A DNA stretch of 64,000 nucleotides from Streptomyces rimosus (lineage in GTDB: Bacteria > Actinomycetota > Actinomycetes > Streptomycetales > Streptomycetaceae): assembly GCF_008704655.1 (NCBI RefSeq), contig NZ_CP023688.1, positions 2,728,001 to 2,792,000 of the forward strand, given 5' to 3'. The notes beneath the pieces are model-generated. The model was not told where the DNA came from and ran no database searches. It was given only the letters and a program-made list of their open reading frames with translations. The stretch's first letter is position 1; each line of letters begins with the position of its first letter. The position numbers were made by a program, and so were the translations under genes. Shown here in pieces: positions 57,752 to 64,000 of the stretch.

Positions 57752-58468
57752 ATGGACAACTCTAGCGGCGTCGGCGTTCTCGACAAGGCAGCTCTGGTAC
57801 TGAGCGCTCTGGAGTCCGGTCCGGCCACCCTCGCCGGGCTGGTCACGGCGACCGGGCTCGCACGGCCCACGGCCCACCGGCTGGCCGTGGCACTGGAACA
57901 CCACCGGATGGTGGCCAGGGACATGCAGGGCCGGTTCATCCTCGGCCCGCGGCTCTCCGAGCTGGCCGCGGCGGCCGGCGAGGACCGCCTGCTGGCCACG
58001 GCCGGACCGGTGCTCACCCACCTGCGCGATGTGACGGGCGAGAGCGCGCAGCTCTACCGGCGCCAGGGCGACATGCGCATCTGCGTGGCCGCGGCGGAAC
58101 GGCTGTCCGGACTGCGGGACACCGTCCCGGTCGGCTCCACGCTCCCCATGAAGGCCGGCTCGGCGGCGCAGATCCTGATGGCCTGGGAGGAGCCGGAGCG
58201 GCTGCACCGCGGCCTCCAGGGCGCGCGTTTCACGGCCACGGCCCTGTCCGGCGTACGGCGCCGGGGCTGGGCCCAGTCGATCGGCGAGCGCGAGCCGGGC
58301 GTGGCCTCGGTCTCCGCCCCCGTACGCGGCCCCTCGAACCGCGTGGTCGCCGCCGTCTCGGTCTCCGGACCGATCGAGCGGCTGACCCGGCACCCGGGCC
58401 GGATGCACGCCCAGGCGGTCATCGACGCCGCCGCCCGGCTCAGCGAGGCGCTGCGCCGTACCGGCTGA
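57752..58468 (+). CDS. ndgR: IclR-family regulator NdgR
   Basis: A 238-residue IclR-type repressor/activator of amino-acid metabolism in Streptomyces. The winged helix (about residues 9-70) has LDKAALVLSALESGPATLAGLVTATGLARPTAHRLAVAL and the effector domain follows (about 80-238), with GSTLPMKAGSAAQILMAW and VSAPVRGPSNRVVAAVSVSGP. ATG 57752 has no clear ribosome site. A TANNNT element (tatcgt, 57742-57747) ends only four bases before it, so a leaderless or very short leader is possible. Confidence 0.92.
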   Translation: MDNSSGVGVLDKAALVLSALESGPATLAGLVTATGLARPTAHRLAVALEHHRMVARDMQGRFILGPRLSELAAAAGEDRLLATAGPVLTHLRDVTGESAQLYRRQGDMRICVAAAERLSGLRDTVPVGSTLPMKAGSAAQILMAWEEPERLHRGLQGARFTATALSGVRRRGWAQSIGEREPGVASVSAPVRGPSNRVVAAVSVSGPIERLTRHPGRMHAQAVIDAAARLSEALRRTG

Positions 58469-58559
58469 GCTGCCGGGACACCTGCCGACCTGCTAAAACG
58501 CCGACCGGCCGGTGCGGGCACGACGCCCGCACCGGCCGGTCGGCCGTATCGCACCCCGT

Positions 58560-59039
58560 CTACGCCACGCTCACGGCGGCGCCGTGCGCCCCACGCCGGC
58601 CGGACGTGACACCGTACGCGGCGCCGAGCCCGGTCGGCGGCATCGAGCTGTAGAACGTGCTGTACGCGCCCGCCGGCACGACGTACGTCTCGTGCCAGAT
58701 GCCGACTCCCCCGCCGCCGCGCCGCGCGCGGCGGTTGAACGCCGCCCACGCGGGGCGGTGCCGCCGGTCCGGGTCGGAGGCGTACGCGTACAACTTCTCC
58801 CGCGACTCCCAGTATTGGACGACGCCGAAGAGGCGCGACCCGCCGCCCAGCGCCCGGTACCCGAGCAGCCCCGAACTCCGATCGGCCGCCAGCTCCTTGA
58901 GCATGGGCGGCATCGCGAGCAGCGCCGGCAGCCAACTGCGCACCGCCCACAGCCGGTTGATGCGCATCCCGATCATGAAGACGACCACTTCCCCGTCGAC
59001 GTCCGCCACCGCGCTCCCCGGCACGACCTTGTCCCCCAT
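58560..59039 (-). CDS. DUF4188-family protein
   Basis: A 159-residue protein of the DUF4188 (monooxygenase-like) family, an antibiotic-monooxygenase-like dimeric alpha-beta barrel. Motifs: EVVVFMIGMRINRLWAVRSWLP, GVVQYWESREKLYAYA and GIWHETYVVPAGAYSTFYSSMPPTGL. ATG 59039 follows an aggaga site. Divergently arranged with a MerR regulator over 84 bp, so it is probably its target. Confidence 0.88.
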   Translation of the reverse strand: MGDKVVPGSAVADVDGEVVVFMIGMRINRLWAVRSWLPALLAMPPMLKELAADRSSGLLGYRALGGGSRLFGVVQYWESREKLYAYASDPDRRHRPAWAAFNRRARRGGGGVGIWHETYVVPAGAYSTFYSSMPPTGLGAAYGVTSGRRGAHGAAVSVA

Positions 59040-59064
59040 GGCGATCTCCTGCCTCTCCACTTCT

Positions 59065-59097
59065 TTGGATAGCGGCACTATCCATGGTTGGATAGTG
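59065..59097 (+). promoter_or_regulatory. MerR-type promoter with perfect dyad
   Basis: A perfect 9-bp inverted repeat, cactatcca-tggt-tggatagtg (59076-59097), lies in the 20-bp spacer between a -35-like ttggat (59065-59070) and a -10-like gatagt (59091-59096). The overlong spacer with central dyad is the hallmark of MerR-controlled promoters. Confidence 0.7.
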
Positions 59098-59123
59098 ACA
59101 CTCTCCAAGGAAGGGTGCAAGGG

Positions 59124-59771
59124 ATGCGACTGGCGGAACTGAGCGAACGCAGCGGGGTGCCCACCGCGACGATCAAGTACTACCTGCGGGAACGGCTGCT
59201 TCCGCCGGGCGAGCGGATCACCGCCACCACGGCCGAGTACGGGGACGCCCATCTGCGCCGGCTGCGCCTGGTGCGGGCGCTGGTCCAGGTCGGGAAGATG
59301 CCGGTGGCCACCGCGCGCGAGGTCCTGGCCGCGGTCGAGGACGAGTCGCTGGACCACCACATGCGCCTCGGCGCGGCCGTCTGGGCCCTGCCGCACGACC
59401 CGGGCCCCGAGACGGAGACCCCGGAGACCGCCGCCGCGCGCCGGACGGCGGACGAGCTGCTGCACCGCCTGGGCTGGCGGTACGGGCTGGAGACGGGCCC
59501 GGCCTCCCCCGCGTACGGGATGCTGGTGAACGCCCTGGCCGCGCTGGCCCGGCTCGGCTATCCGCACGCCGTCGAGAACGTACTGCCGTACGCCCGGATC
59601 GCGGGCGAACTGGCCGTCGCCGACCTGGACTTGGTGGAGGAGTACGAGACGCCGGCCGAGCAGGTGGAGGCCGCGGTGGCGCTGACCGTACTGCTGGAGC
59701 CGGTGCTGCTGAGCCTGCGGCGGCTCGCGGAGGCGGAGGAGTCGCACCGCCGCTTCGGCAGCGACGCGTGA
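59124..59771 (+). CDS. MerR-family transcriptional regulator
   Basis: A 215-residue regulator. The MerR helix-turn-helix and wing are clear: RLAELSERSGVPTATIKYYLRERLLPPGE, then YGDAHLRRLRLVRALVQVGKMPVATAREVLAAV. The C-terminal part (about 80-215) is helical, without metal-binding cysteine motifs, so the effector is likely an organic molecule. ATG 59124 is preceded by a weak g-rich site. Divergent from the DUF4188 gene. Confidence 0.9.
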   Translation: MRLAELSERSGVPTATIKYYLRERLLPPGERITATTAEYGDAHLRRLRLVRALVQVGKMPVATAREVLAAVEDESLDHHMRLGAAVWALPHDPGPETETPETAAARRTADELLHRLGWRYGLETGPASPAYGMLVNALAALARLGYPHAVENVLPYARIAGELAVADLDLVEEYETPAEQVEAAVALTVLLEPVLLSLRRLAEAEESHRRFGSDA

Positions 59772-59833
59772 GCCGGGGCCATCGGCCCCATGCGGAAAGG
59801 CCCCTCCCTGCCGGGAAGGGCCTTCCGTATGCG

Positions 59834-59906
59834 TACCCCCGACCGGATTCGAACCGGCGCTACCGCCTTGAGAGGGCGGCGTGCTAGGCCGCTACACAAC
59901 GGGGGC
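59834..59906 (-). tRNA. tRNA-Glu (CUC)
   Basis: 73-base tRNA on the minus strand starting GCCCCCGTTGTG; anticodon loop C-U-CUC-A-A bounded by a 5-bp stem, T-arm GGTTCGAATCC. No CCA encoded. First of three identical-looking Glu copies. Confidence 0.95.
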
Positions 59907-59943
59907 TCGCTCTGCAGAACCGCAGTTGACCTGCGGTTTCGCG

Positions 59944-60015
59944 CTGGGCTACCAGGACTCGAACCTAGACTAAATGAACCAGAATCACTCGTGCTGCCAA
60001 TTACACCATAGCCCA
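59944..60015 (-). tRNA. tRNA-Gln (CUG), variant anticodon stem
   Basis: 72-base tRNA on the minus strand, TGGGCTATGGTG start, anticodon CUG. Its anticodon stem is AGTGA/TCATT instead of the ACTGA/TCAGT seen in the other copy, turning the C28-G42 pair into G-U. The pairing is kept by the paired changes. Confidence 0.9.
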
Positions 60016-60031
60016 TGGTGGTTTAGACCAG

Positions 60032-60104
60032 TACCCCCGACCGGATTCGAACCGGCGCTACCGCCTTGAGAGGGCGGCGTGCTAGGCCGCTACACAACGG
60101 GGGC
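60032..60104 (-). tRNA. tRNA-Glu (CUC)
   Basis: Same sequence as the copy at 59834-59906, cloverleaf complete, minus strand, no encoded CCA. Confidence 0.95.
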
Positions 60105-60167
60105 CCTAGCGATCCTTGCATCGTCGCATCCGGGAGCGACCCGAAGGCGACGGAGAGAAAGGATCTG

Positions 60168-60240
60168 TACCCCCGACCGGATTCGAACCGGCGCTACCGC
60201 CTTGAGAGGGCGGCGTGCTAGGCCGCTACACAACGGGGGC
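60168..60240 (-). tRNA. tRNA-Glu (CUC)
   Basis: Third copy of the same 73-base Glu tRNA on the minus strand. Third in a Gln-Glu-Glu-Gln-Glu series in transcription order. Confidence 0.95.
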
Positions 60241-60279
60241 TTGCACTGCGCGATCAAGAGAACTTCAGAAGATCTCTTG

Positions 60280-60351
60280 CTGGGCTACCAGGACTCGAAC
60301 CTAGACTAACTGAACCAGAATCAGTCGTGCTGCCAATTACACCATAGCCCA
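60280..60351 (-). tRNA. tRNA-Gln (CUG)
   Basis: 72-base tRNA on the minus strand with the standard ACTGA/TCAGT anticodon stem around the loop that carries CUG. It is the first gene of the cluster in transcription order. Confidence 0.95.
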
Positions 60352-60437
60352 CCAAAACGCAACTCCCTGCGGAGTCTTGTTCGGCTTGCGCTTCCCGGCC
60401 CGGCCTTTCGGCCCGCCCGGGCGGCGCAGAAAGAACA

Positions 60438-61163
60438 TTACCCGAAGGTGGACGACGCTCCAAAACCGATAAGGCCGCGCACCAGCGCGGGCAGCTCGGC
60501 CAGCCCTCCGATCCGCGTGACGCCGTCCGGCACCTCGCCCCGCTCCCCGGTCCGGTCCACCCACACCGCGCCCAGCCCGGCGTCCCGGGCGCCGATGGCG
60601 TCCACGTCCAGCTTGTCCCCTACGTAGACGACCCGCTCGGGCGCCAGCACCAGCGCATCACAGGCCGCCCGGAACGCCGCGGCCGCCGGCTTCGCGTACC
60701 CCACCTCGTCGGCGCACAGCACCACCTCGAAGTGATCACGAATGCCCAGCGCCCGCAGCTTGCGGTCCTGATTGGCGACGGAGGAGTTCGACAGCACGCC
60801 CTGCCGGGCCAGCGGGGCGAGCGCTTCGAGGGCCTGGACGGAGTCCGGGAAGAGCGTCCAGGCCGCCTCGTAGAGCGCGACGTACCGCCCGAACCAGGCA
60901 TCGGCCTCGTCATCACTCAACGGCTTCCCGAGGAAGGACCGAGCCCGCTCCCGGCGATGCTCCAGAAATCCCACCTCCCCCGCGAGGAAGCGGGCGAAGG
61001 CGACCTCCATGCACTCCCGCCACCGCCCGAGCGCGCACTCCGCGTCCGCGTACGCCCCGAGCAGCCCCTCGGCCTCGATGTGCCGCAGCGCCCCCGCGCG
61101 GTCGGAACCCGTGTAGTCGAAGAGGGTGTCGTCCACGTCCCAGAGGACGGCATCGATGGTCAT
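60438..61163 (-). CDS. HAD-superfamily hydrolase
   Basis: A 241-residue phosphatase-like protein. Motif I DVDDTLFDYT with the Asp nucleophile (about residues 8-17), motif II LSNSS (about 125) and the C-terminal VYVGDKLDVDAIGARDAG (about 190-207) are in order; the Lys of motif III falls in YAKPAAAAFR. ATG 61163 begins the conserved MTIDAVLWDVDD. Substrate unknown, likely a small phosphorylated metabolite. Confidence 0.9.
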   Translation of the reverse strand: MTIDAVLWDVDDTLFDYTGSDRAGALRHIEAEGLLGAYADAECALGRWRECMEVAFARFLAGEVGFLEHRRERARSFLGKPLSDDEADAWFGRYVALYEAAWTLFPDSVQALEALAPLARQGVLSNSSVANQDRKLRALGIRDHFEVVLCADEVGYAKPAAAAFRAACDALVLAPERVVYVGDKLDVDAIGARDAGLGAVWVDRTGERGEVPDGVTRIGGLAELPALVRGLIGFGASSTFG

Positions 61164-61295
61164 GGCATCGACCGTACCGGGGCGAACCGCGCGGGACCTT
61201 CGCTTTTGCCCTGCGCACGTCAAGGTCATGGCATCCTGTCGCCCTGCGGGGCGCGGTCCGCGCTCCGCCGCGTTACAACGGGGAGTGATCGGCCA

Positions 61296-61595
61296 GTGAT
61301 CGATATGAAGCGTGCCGCCGTGGTGGGGATGGCCGTGGCCGGCCTGGGCCTCGGCAGCCTGGTGACCGCCGCCCCGGCCTCCGCGAACGGAACGGCGCCC
61401 GCCTGCGTCAAGCGCAACGTCTTCACCGTGGTGGGCCGCTACTGGGAAGCCCGCGTAGAGAACACCTGCGGCCGCACGATGCGCGTCCGCGTGGTCGGCT
61501 CGTTCGGCCCCTTCGACTGCCACACGCTGAGGCACGGCGCGAGCTACCGACACCACAGCGACTGGGGCAAGTACAAGCGCGTCGAAGTCTGCTGA
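61296..61595 (+). CDS. Small secreted four-cysteine protein
   Basis: A 99-residue exported protein. GTG 61296 fits the gggag site at 61281-61285 better than the ATG at 61305. A signal peptide (KRAAVVGMAVAGLGLGSLV, cleaved after APASA) leaves a mature chain of about 70 residues with four cysteines (spacing 21, 17 and 24 residues). The length, beta-rich look and start near APACV recall tendamistat-type amylase inhibitors (cysteine spacing 16, 18, 28), but the inhibitory WRY is not present. It could be a distant, non-inhibitory relative or unrelated. Confidence 0.6.
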   Translation: MIDMKRAAVVGMAVAGLGLGSLVTAAPASANGTAPACVKRNVFTVVGRYWEARVENTCGRTMRVRVVGSFGPFDCHTLRHGASYRHHSDWGKYKRVEVC

Positions 61596-61672
61596 GACGG
61601 GGGCGCGCGGGCGCGCCGGGGGTGGCGTGGGGGTCCGGGGCCGGCGGTCGGCTTACCGGGCCCCGGTCGGGC

Positions 61673-61879
61673 TCAGCGGTTACGTACGGGCGGGCGCGCC
61701 CCATGCCCTTTGATCGCGACCAGGAATGCGGCGAGGCCGTCGCGGGTGACCGGCAGGACCGTCTCCGGGGCATCGCTCTCGCGGAGGCGGAGGGTGCCGT
61801 CGGGGGCGGCGGCGATGTCCACGCAGTTGACGCCCTCGTTGCTGTACGAGGACTTCTGCCAGTTCATGCTGCGCCTCAC
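61673..61879 (-). CDS. DUF397 protein (copy 4)
   Basis: A 68-residue protein with the DUF397 core: NWQKSSYSNEGVNCVDIAAAPDGTLRLRESDAPETVLPVTRDGLAAFLVAIK. DUF397 proteins are small partners of XRE/DUF5753 regulators in actinomycetes. Last of four tandem copies on the minus strand. Confidence 0.88.
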   Translation of the reverse strand: MRRSMNWQKSSYSNEGVNCVDIAAAPDGTLRLRESDAPETVLPVTRDGLAAFLVAIKGHGARPPVRNR

Positions 61880-62064
61880 CTCCTCTTGATCGCCGCCACG
61901 AGCCCGGCCAGGCCCTCACGGGTGGTCGACAGGATCACCTCCGGGTCGTCGCTCTCCCGGAGGCATACGGTGCCGCCAGGTGCGACAGCGATGTTCACGC
62001 AGTTCACCGCCGCGTTGCTGTACGAGGACTTCTGCCAGGTCAGGCGTGACATGCTGGGCTCCAC
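61876..62064 (-). CDS. DUF397 protein (copy 3)
   Basis: A 62-residue DUF397 copy: LTWQKSSYSNAAVNCVNIAVAPGGTVCLRESDDPEVILSTTREGLAGLVAAIKRR. Its stop overlaps the start of copy 4 by 4 bp (61876-61879), so the two are translationally coupled. Confidence 0.88.
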   Translation of the reverse strand: MEPSMSRLTWQKSSYSNAAVNCVNIAVAPGGTVCLRESDDPEVILSTTREGLAGLVAAIKRR

Positions 62065-62273
62065 CCCTTCATCGTCCGTTCCACGCCGCTCTCCTTGGTC
62101 ACCGCCAGGAACGCAGTCAACCCGTGACGGGTGGCCGACACGATCACCTCCGGGTCATCGCTCTCCCGGAGGCGTACGGTGCCGTCGGGCGCGGCGGCGA
62201 CGTATATGCAGTCCCCGCCCTCGTTGCTGTACGAGGACTTCTGCCAGGTCAGGCGGGACGTGTCGGGCTTCAC
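62040..62273 (-). CDS. DUF397 protein (copy 2)
   Basis: A 77-residue DUF397 copy from GTG 62273: LTWQKSSYSNEGGDCIYVAAAPDGTVRLRESDDPEVIVSATRHGLTAFLAVTKES, with a longer tail. It overlaps the beginning of copy 3 by 25 bp in another frame. Confidence 0.82.
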   Translation of the reverse strand: MKPDTSRLTWQKSSYSNEGGDCIYVAAAPDGTVRLRESDDPEVIVSATRHGLTAFLAVTKESGVERTMKGWSPACHA

Positions 62274-62464
62274 CCCCTCGCAGTTCGCCCCACACCGCTC
62301 TCCTTGATCGCCGCCAGGAACGCGGCCAGCCCGTCGCGGGTGGCCGACAGGACCACTTGTGGATCGTCGCTCTCCCGGAGGCGCACGGTGCCGTCGGGGG
62401 CGGCGGCGATGTTGACGCAGTTGACGGCGTCGGTGCTGAACGATGACTTCTGCCATGCGTACAT
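62270..62464 (-). CDS. DUF397 protein (copy 1)
   Basis: A 64-residue DUF397 copy: YAWQKSSFSTDAVNCVNIAAAPDGTVRLRESDDPQVVLSATRDGLAAFLAAIK. Its stop overlaps copy 2's start. Nearest to the XRE gene, 13 bp away. Confidence 0.88.
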   Translation of the reverse strand: MYAWQKSSFSTDAVNCVNIAAAPDGTVRLRESDDPQVVLSATRDGLAAFLAAIKESGVGRTARG

Positions 62465-62477
62465 GTCTCTGCCCTTC

Positions 62478-63329
62478 TCAGATGTTCTTGGCGATTCGGC
62501 GAATGAAGTCGCGACTCTTTCCTTGCGGAAGCGCGGCCTCTTCCATCCGGTCCAACACTGCGCGGTAGCGGTCGAGTTGCGCCTCCGCGGTGAGGTGTTC
62601 GCAGCCATGGTCAGCATCCAGAGCGACCGTGCTGAGCTGCGGGATTGGGCCGGCCGCGTAGGTGATCGGCTGCCCGACGGCGGGGAAGTCGTTCGCGCCG
62701 AAGGGGATGACCAGGACGGACACATTGGGCCGCTCGCTCATCTCGACGAGGTAGAGGAGCTGCTGTCGAGAGATGTCGGCACCGGCATACTCCAACCGCA
62801 GTGCCGCCTCGTGGACCACAGCGGTGTACGGCTTCGGCGGATCGTCATACAGAACCGCCTGTCGCTTCATGCGGAAGGTCGCCCGATGCTCTACCTCATG
62901 AGGGCGGAGCGTGGGCACACGGCGCCGGAACATGGCTCGGGCGTGCTCGGACGTCTGCAGCAGCCCCGGCATCGACGCCACCACCGCCACACGGATCGCG
63001 GAAGCATGGTGCTCGAACTCCGCCACTTCGACAACAGATGCGGGCAGTAGCTCCCGGTACTCGTCCCACCAGCCCCGCTCACGGCGCCCCGTCATGGACA
63101 CCAAAGCCTCGACCAAGTCGCCGTCGTCGCAGGAGTAACCACGCGCCATCGCACGCACACGGTCGGCGCTGACTCCATGCCGACCAGCCTCGATCATGCT
63201 CATGCGTGCTTGTTGGATACCGATCATTGCGGCGGCGTCCGTCGAACTCATGCCCGCTCGTTCACGCAGTCGACGCAGTTCGATACCCAGCCGACGCTGG
63301 CGCAGCGTCGGCGGTCCAGTTGCAGCCAC
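62478..63329 (-). CDS. XRE-family regulator with DUF5753 domain
   Basis: A 283-residue protein from GTG 63329 (gaggag 9 bases upstream). The XRE helix-turn-helix is at about residues 15-65, LGIELRRLRERAGMSSTDAAAMIGIQQARMSMIEAGRHG, followed by a DUF5753 domain (about 95-275) with VVASMPGLLQTSEHARAMFR, RRVPTLRPHEVEHRATFRMKRQ and GQPITYAAGP. It pairs with DUF397 proteins as in the WhiJ-type systems that regulate development in Streptomyces. Two palindromes lie in its control region. Confidence 0.9.
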   Translation of the reverse strand: MAATGPPTLRQRRLGIELRRLRERAGMSSTDAAAMIGIQQARMSMIEAGRHGVSADRVRAMARGYSCDDGDLVEALVSMTGRRERGWWDEYRELLPASVVEVAEFEHHASAIRVAVVASMPGLLQTSEHARAMFRRRVPTLRPHEVEHRATFRMKRQAVLYDDPPKPYTAVVHEAALRLEYAGADISRQQLLYLVEMSERPNVSVLVIPFGANDFPAVGQPITYAAGPIPQLSTVALDADHGCEHLTAEAQLDRYRAVLDRMEEAALPQGKSRDFIRRIAKNI

Positions 63330-63385
63330 AGACCGCTCTCCTCTATCCCTCACACGAGTGAAATACGGATACCTTCCGCCGATTC

Positions 63386-63401
63386 CGCATAGACCTATGC
63401 G
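63386..63401. promoter_or_regulatory. Perfect palindromic site between the XRE gene and the divergent gene
   Basis: cgcatag-ac-ctatgcg has perfect 7-bp arms with a 2-base spacer, in the 127-bp divergent region. Candidate operator of the XRE regulator. Confidence 0.55.
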
Positions 63402-63409
63402 CTTTCAGA

Positions 63410-63419
63410 TATAGCTATA
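63410..63419. promoter_or_regulatory. Perfect 10-bp palindrome tatagctata
   Basis: Lies 47 bases before the divergent gene start and 9 bases from the other palindrome. The AT-rich sequence may form part of the promoter there. Confidence 0.45.
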
Positions 63420-63456
63420 CCAGACGCCAACTCCGCTAACAGCTAGGAGACTTCAC

Positions 63457-63756
63457 ATGGCCACCGTATCCCCACCCCCACCCCTCCCCGACCCTCCCGA
63501 GGGGTTCGCCCAAGAGGTCCAAGACCTGGTCGACGCCAGCGCGCCCCGTCTCTTCGCCGTTGTCGAGGAGTACGACGTCGGCGGGCTGCGGGACGCGCGG
63601 GTTGCTGCGTGGGGGCTCGCCTATGAGGACGGGCGGGCGGATGTGGCCGCCGTGAGCTGCGGGTTCCGGATGTCGGTGACGGCGCCGGAGCGCGCGGCAC
63701 GGTTCGCCTCGTTGCGGCCGGGCGTGGTGGGGAGCGTCGTATGGCCGGGGGCCTGA
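63457..63756 (+). CDS. Small hypothetical protein next to the XRE/DUF397 locus
   Basis: A 99-residue acidic protein (MATVSPPPPLPDPPEGFAQEV...) behind a good aggaga site. Middle part (APRLFAVVEEYDVGGLRDARVAAWGLAYEDG) suggests a small alpha-beta fold. Similar small proteins occur beside XRE/DUF397 genes of streptomycetes; no known function, but it may be the third member of the module. Confidence 0.7.
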   Translation: MATVSPPPPLPDPPEGFAQEVQDLVDASAPRLFAVVEEYDVGGLRDARVAAWGLAYEDGRADVAAVSCGFRMSVTAPERAARFASLRPGVVGSVVWPGA

Positions 63757-63901
63757 GGGCGACGGGCGGAACGGAACGGTTCGGTCGTCGCCGGTCATGA
63801 CGCGTCCGTCGGGACACGGAAGCCCGGATCTCCCGGATGCGTGCCCCACCGCCGCCTACCGTGGGTCCCGCCTTGCCTACACGTACCGGAGGTCGCCGGC
63901 C

Positions 63902-64000
63902 ATGGACAGAGAGATCGAAGTGGATCGGGCCGCCTGCGAGCGGACTCCGGACGCCATCCGCACGGCGTTGCAGCGGCGCCCGGACTGGCTGCAGTACTTC
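63902..64000 (+). CDS. Truncated hypothetical protein at the right edge
   Basis: The first 33 codons of a gene starting at ATG 63902 behind ggaggt. Reads MDREIEVDRAACERTPDAIR, continuing RTALQRRPDWLQYF-like to the end. The window stops inside it, so no family is claimed. Confidence 0.5.
   Translation, partial: MDREIEVDRAACERTPDAIRTALQRRPDWLQYF

Overview
This is 64 kb of high-GC DNA from the chromosome core of a Streptomyces or close relative. Codon third positions are almost all G or C, GTG starts are common, and the gene order follows one I know from S. coelicolor: ffh, glnD, glnB/glnK, amtB, nsdA, prim-pol-like gene, ftsY, glcP, smc, acyP, mutM, rnc, rpmF, coaD, rsmD, recG, DAK, rpmB, thiD, thiL, ddl, gpsA, plsC, cofC, hupS, leuDC, ndgR, Glu/Gln tRNAs. 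Names come from reading the proteins and recalling that order. No database search was run.

Region by region. (1) 622-10035: a methyltransferase, then a rightward eight-gene cluster that I read as a complete set of homologues of the poorly understood E. coli yhf operon: a YhfZ regulator, YhfY (PRD), YhfU, YhfT (membrane), YhfV/Php (phosphotriesterase-like), YhfS (PLP), YhfX (PLP, alanine-racemase fold) and YhfW (phosphopentomutase-like). It abuts the 3' end of ffh and looks like an accessory insertion in conserved DNA. It is the best candidate here for an undescribed metabolic system. (2) 10146-23445: ffh, a 1.3-kb repeat-rich gap, glnD with an unusual repetitive N-terminus, glnB and amtB behind a well-spaced GlnR-type site, nsdA, a 1.2-kb strand-biased gap, a prim-pol-like gene and ftsY. 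(3) 23446-29102: a frameshifted NDH-2-like pseudogene, an NCS1 permease, a luciferase-like oxidoreductase whose ribosome site lies in a hairpin, and the glucose permease gene glcP. (4) 29366-53163: mostly leftward housekeeping genes for chromosome segregation (smc), DNA repair (mutM, recG), RNA processing and ribosome (rnc, rsmD, rpmF, rpmB), cofactors (coaD, thiD, thiL), wall precursor (ddl) and phospholipid (gpsA, plsC), with small regulators and secreted proteins between. (5) 53290-58468: cofC, hupS, leuD-leuC and divergent ndgR. (6) 58560-60351: a divergent DUF4188/MerR pair around a perfect dyad, then five tRNA genes (three Glu-CUC, two Gln-CUG, one Gln copy variant). (7) 60438-64000: a HAD hydrolase, a small four-cysteine secreted protein, and a leftward XRE regulator followed by four tandem DUF397 genes, with a divergent small gene and a truncated gene at the right edge.

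The nitrogen genes (amtB-glnB-glnD) form one unit: ammonium channel, PII signal protein and PII-modifying enzyme. ndgR sits divergent to the leucine genes it is thought to control. The yhf-like genes appear to encode uptake, hydrolysis or phosphate chemistry and PLP-dependent conversion of one unknown substrate.
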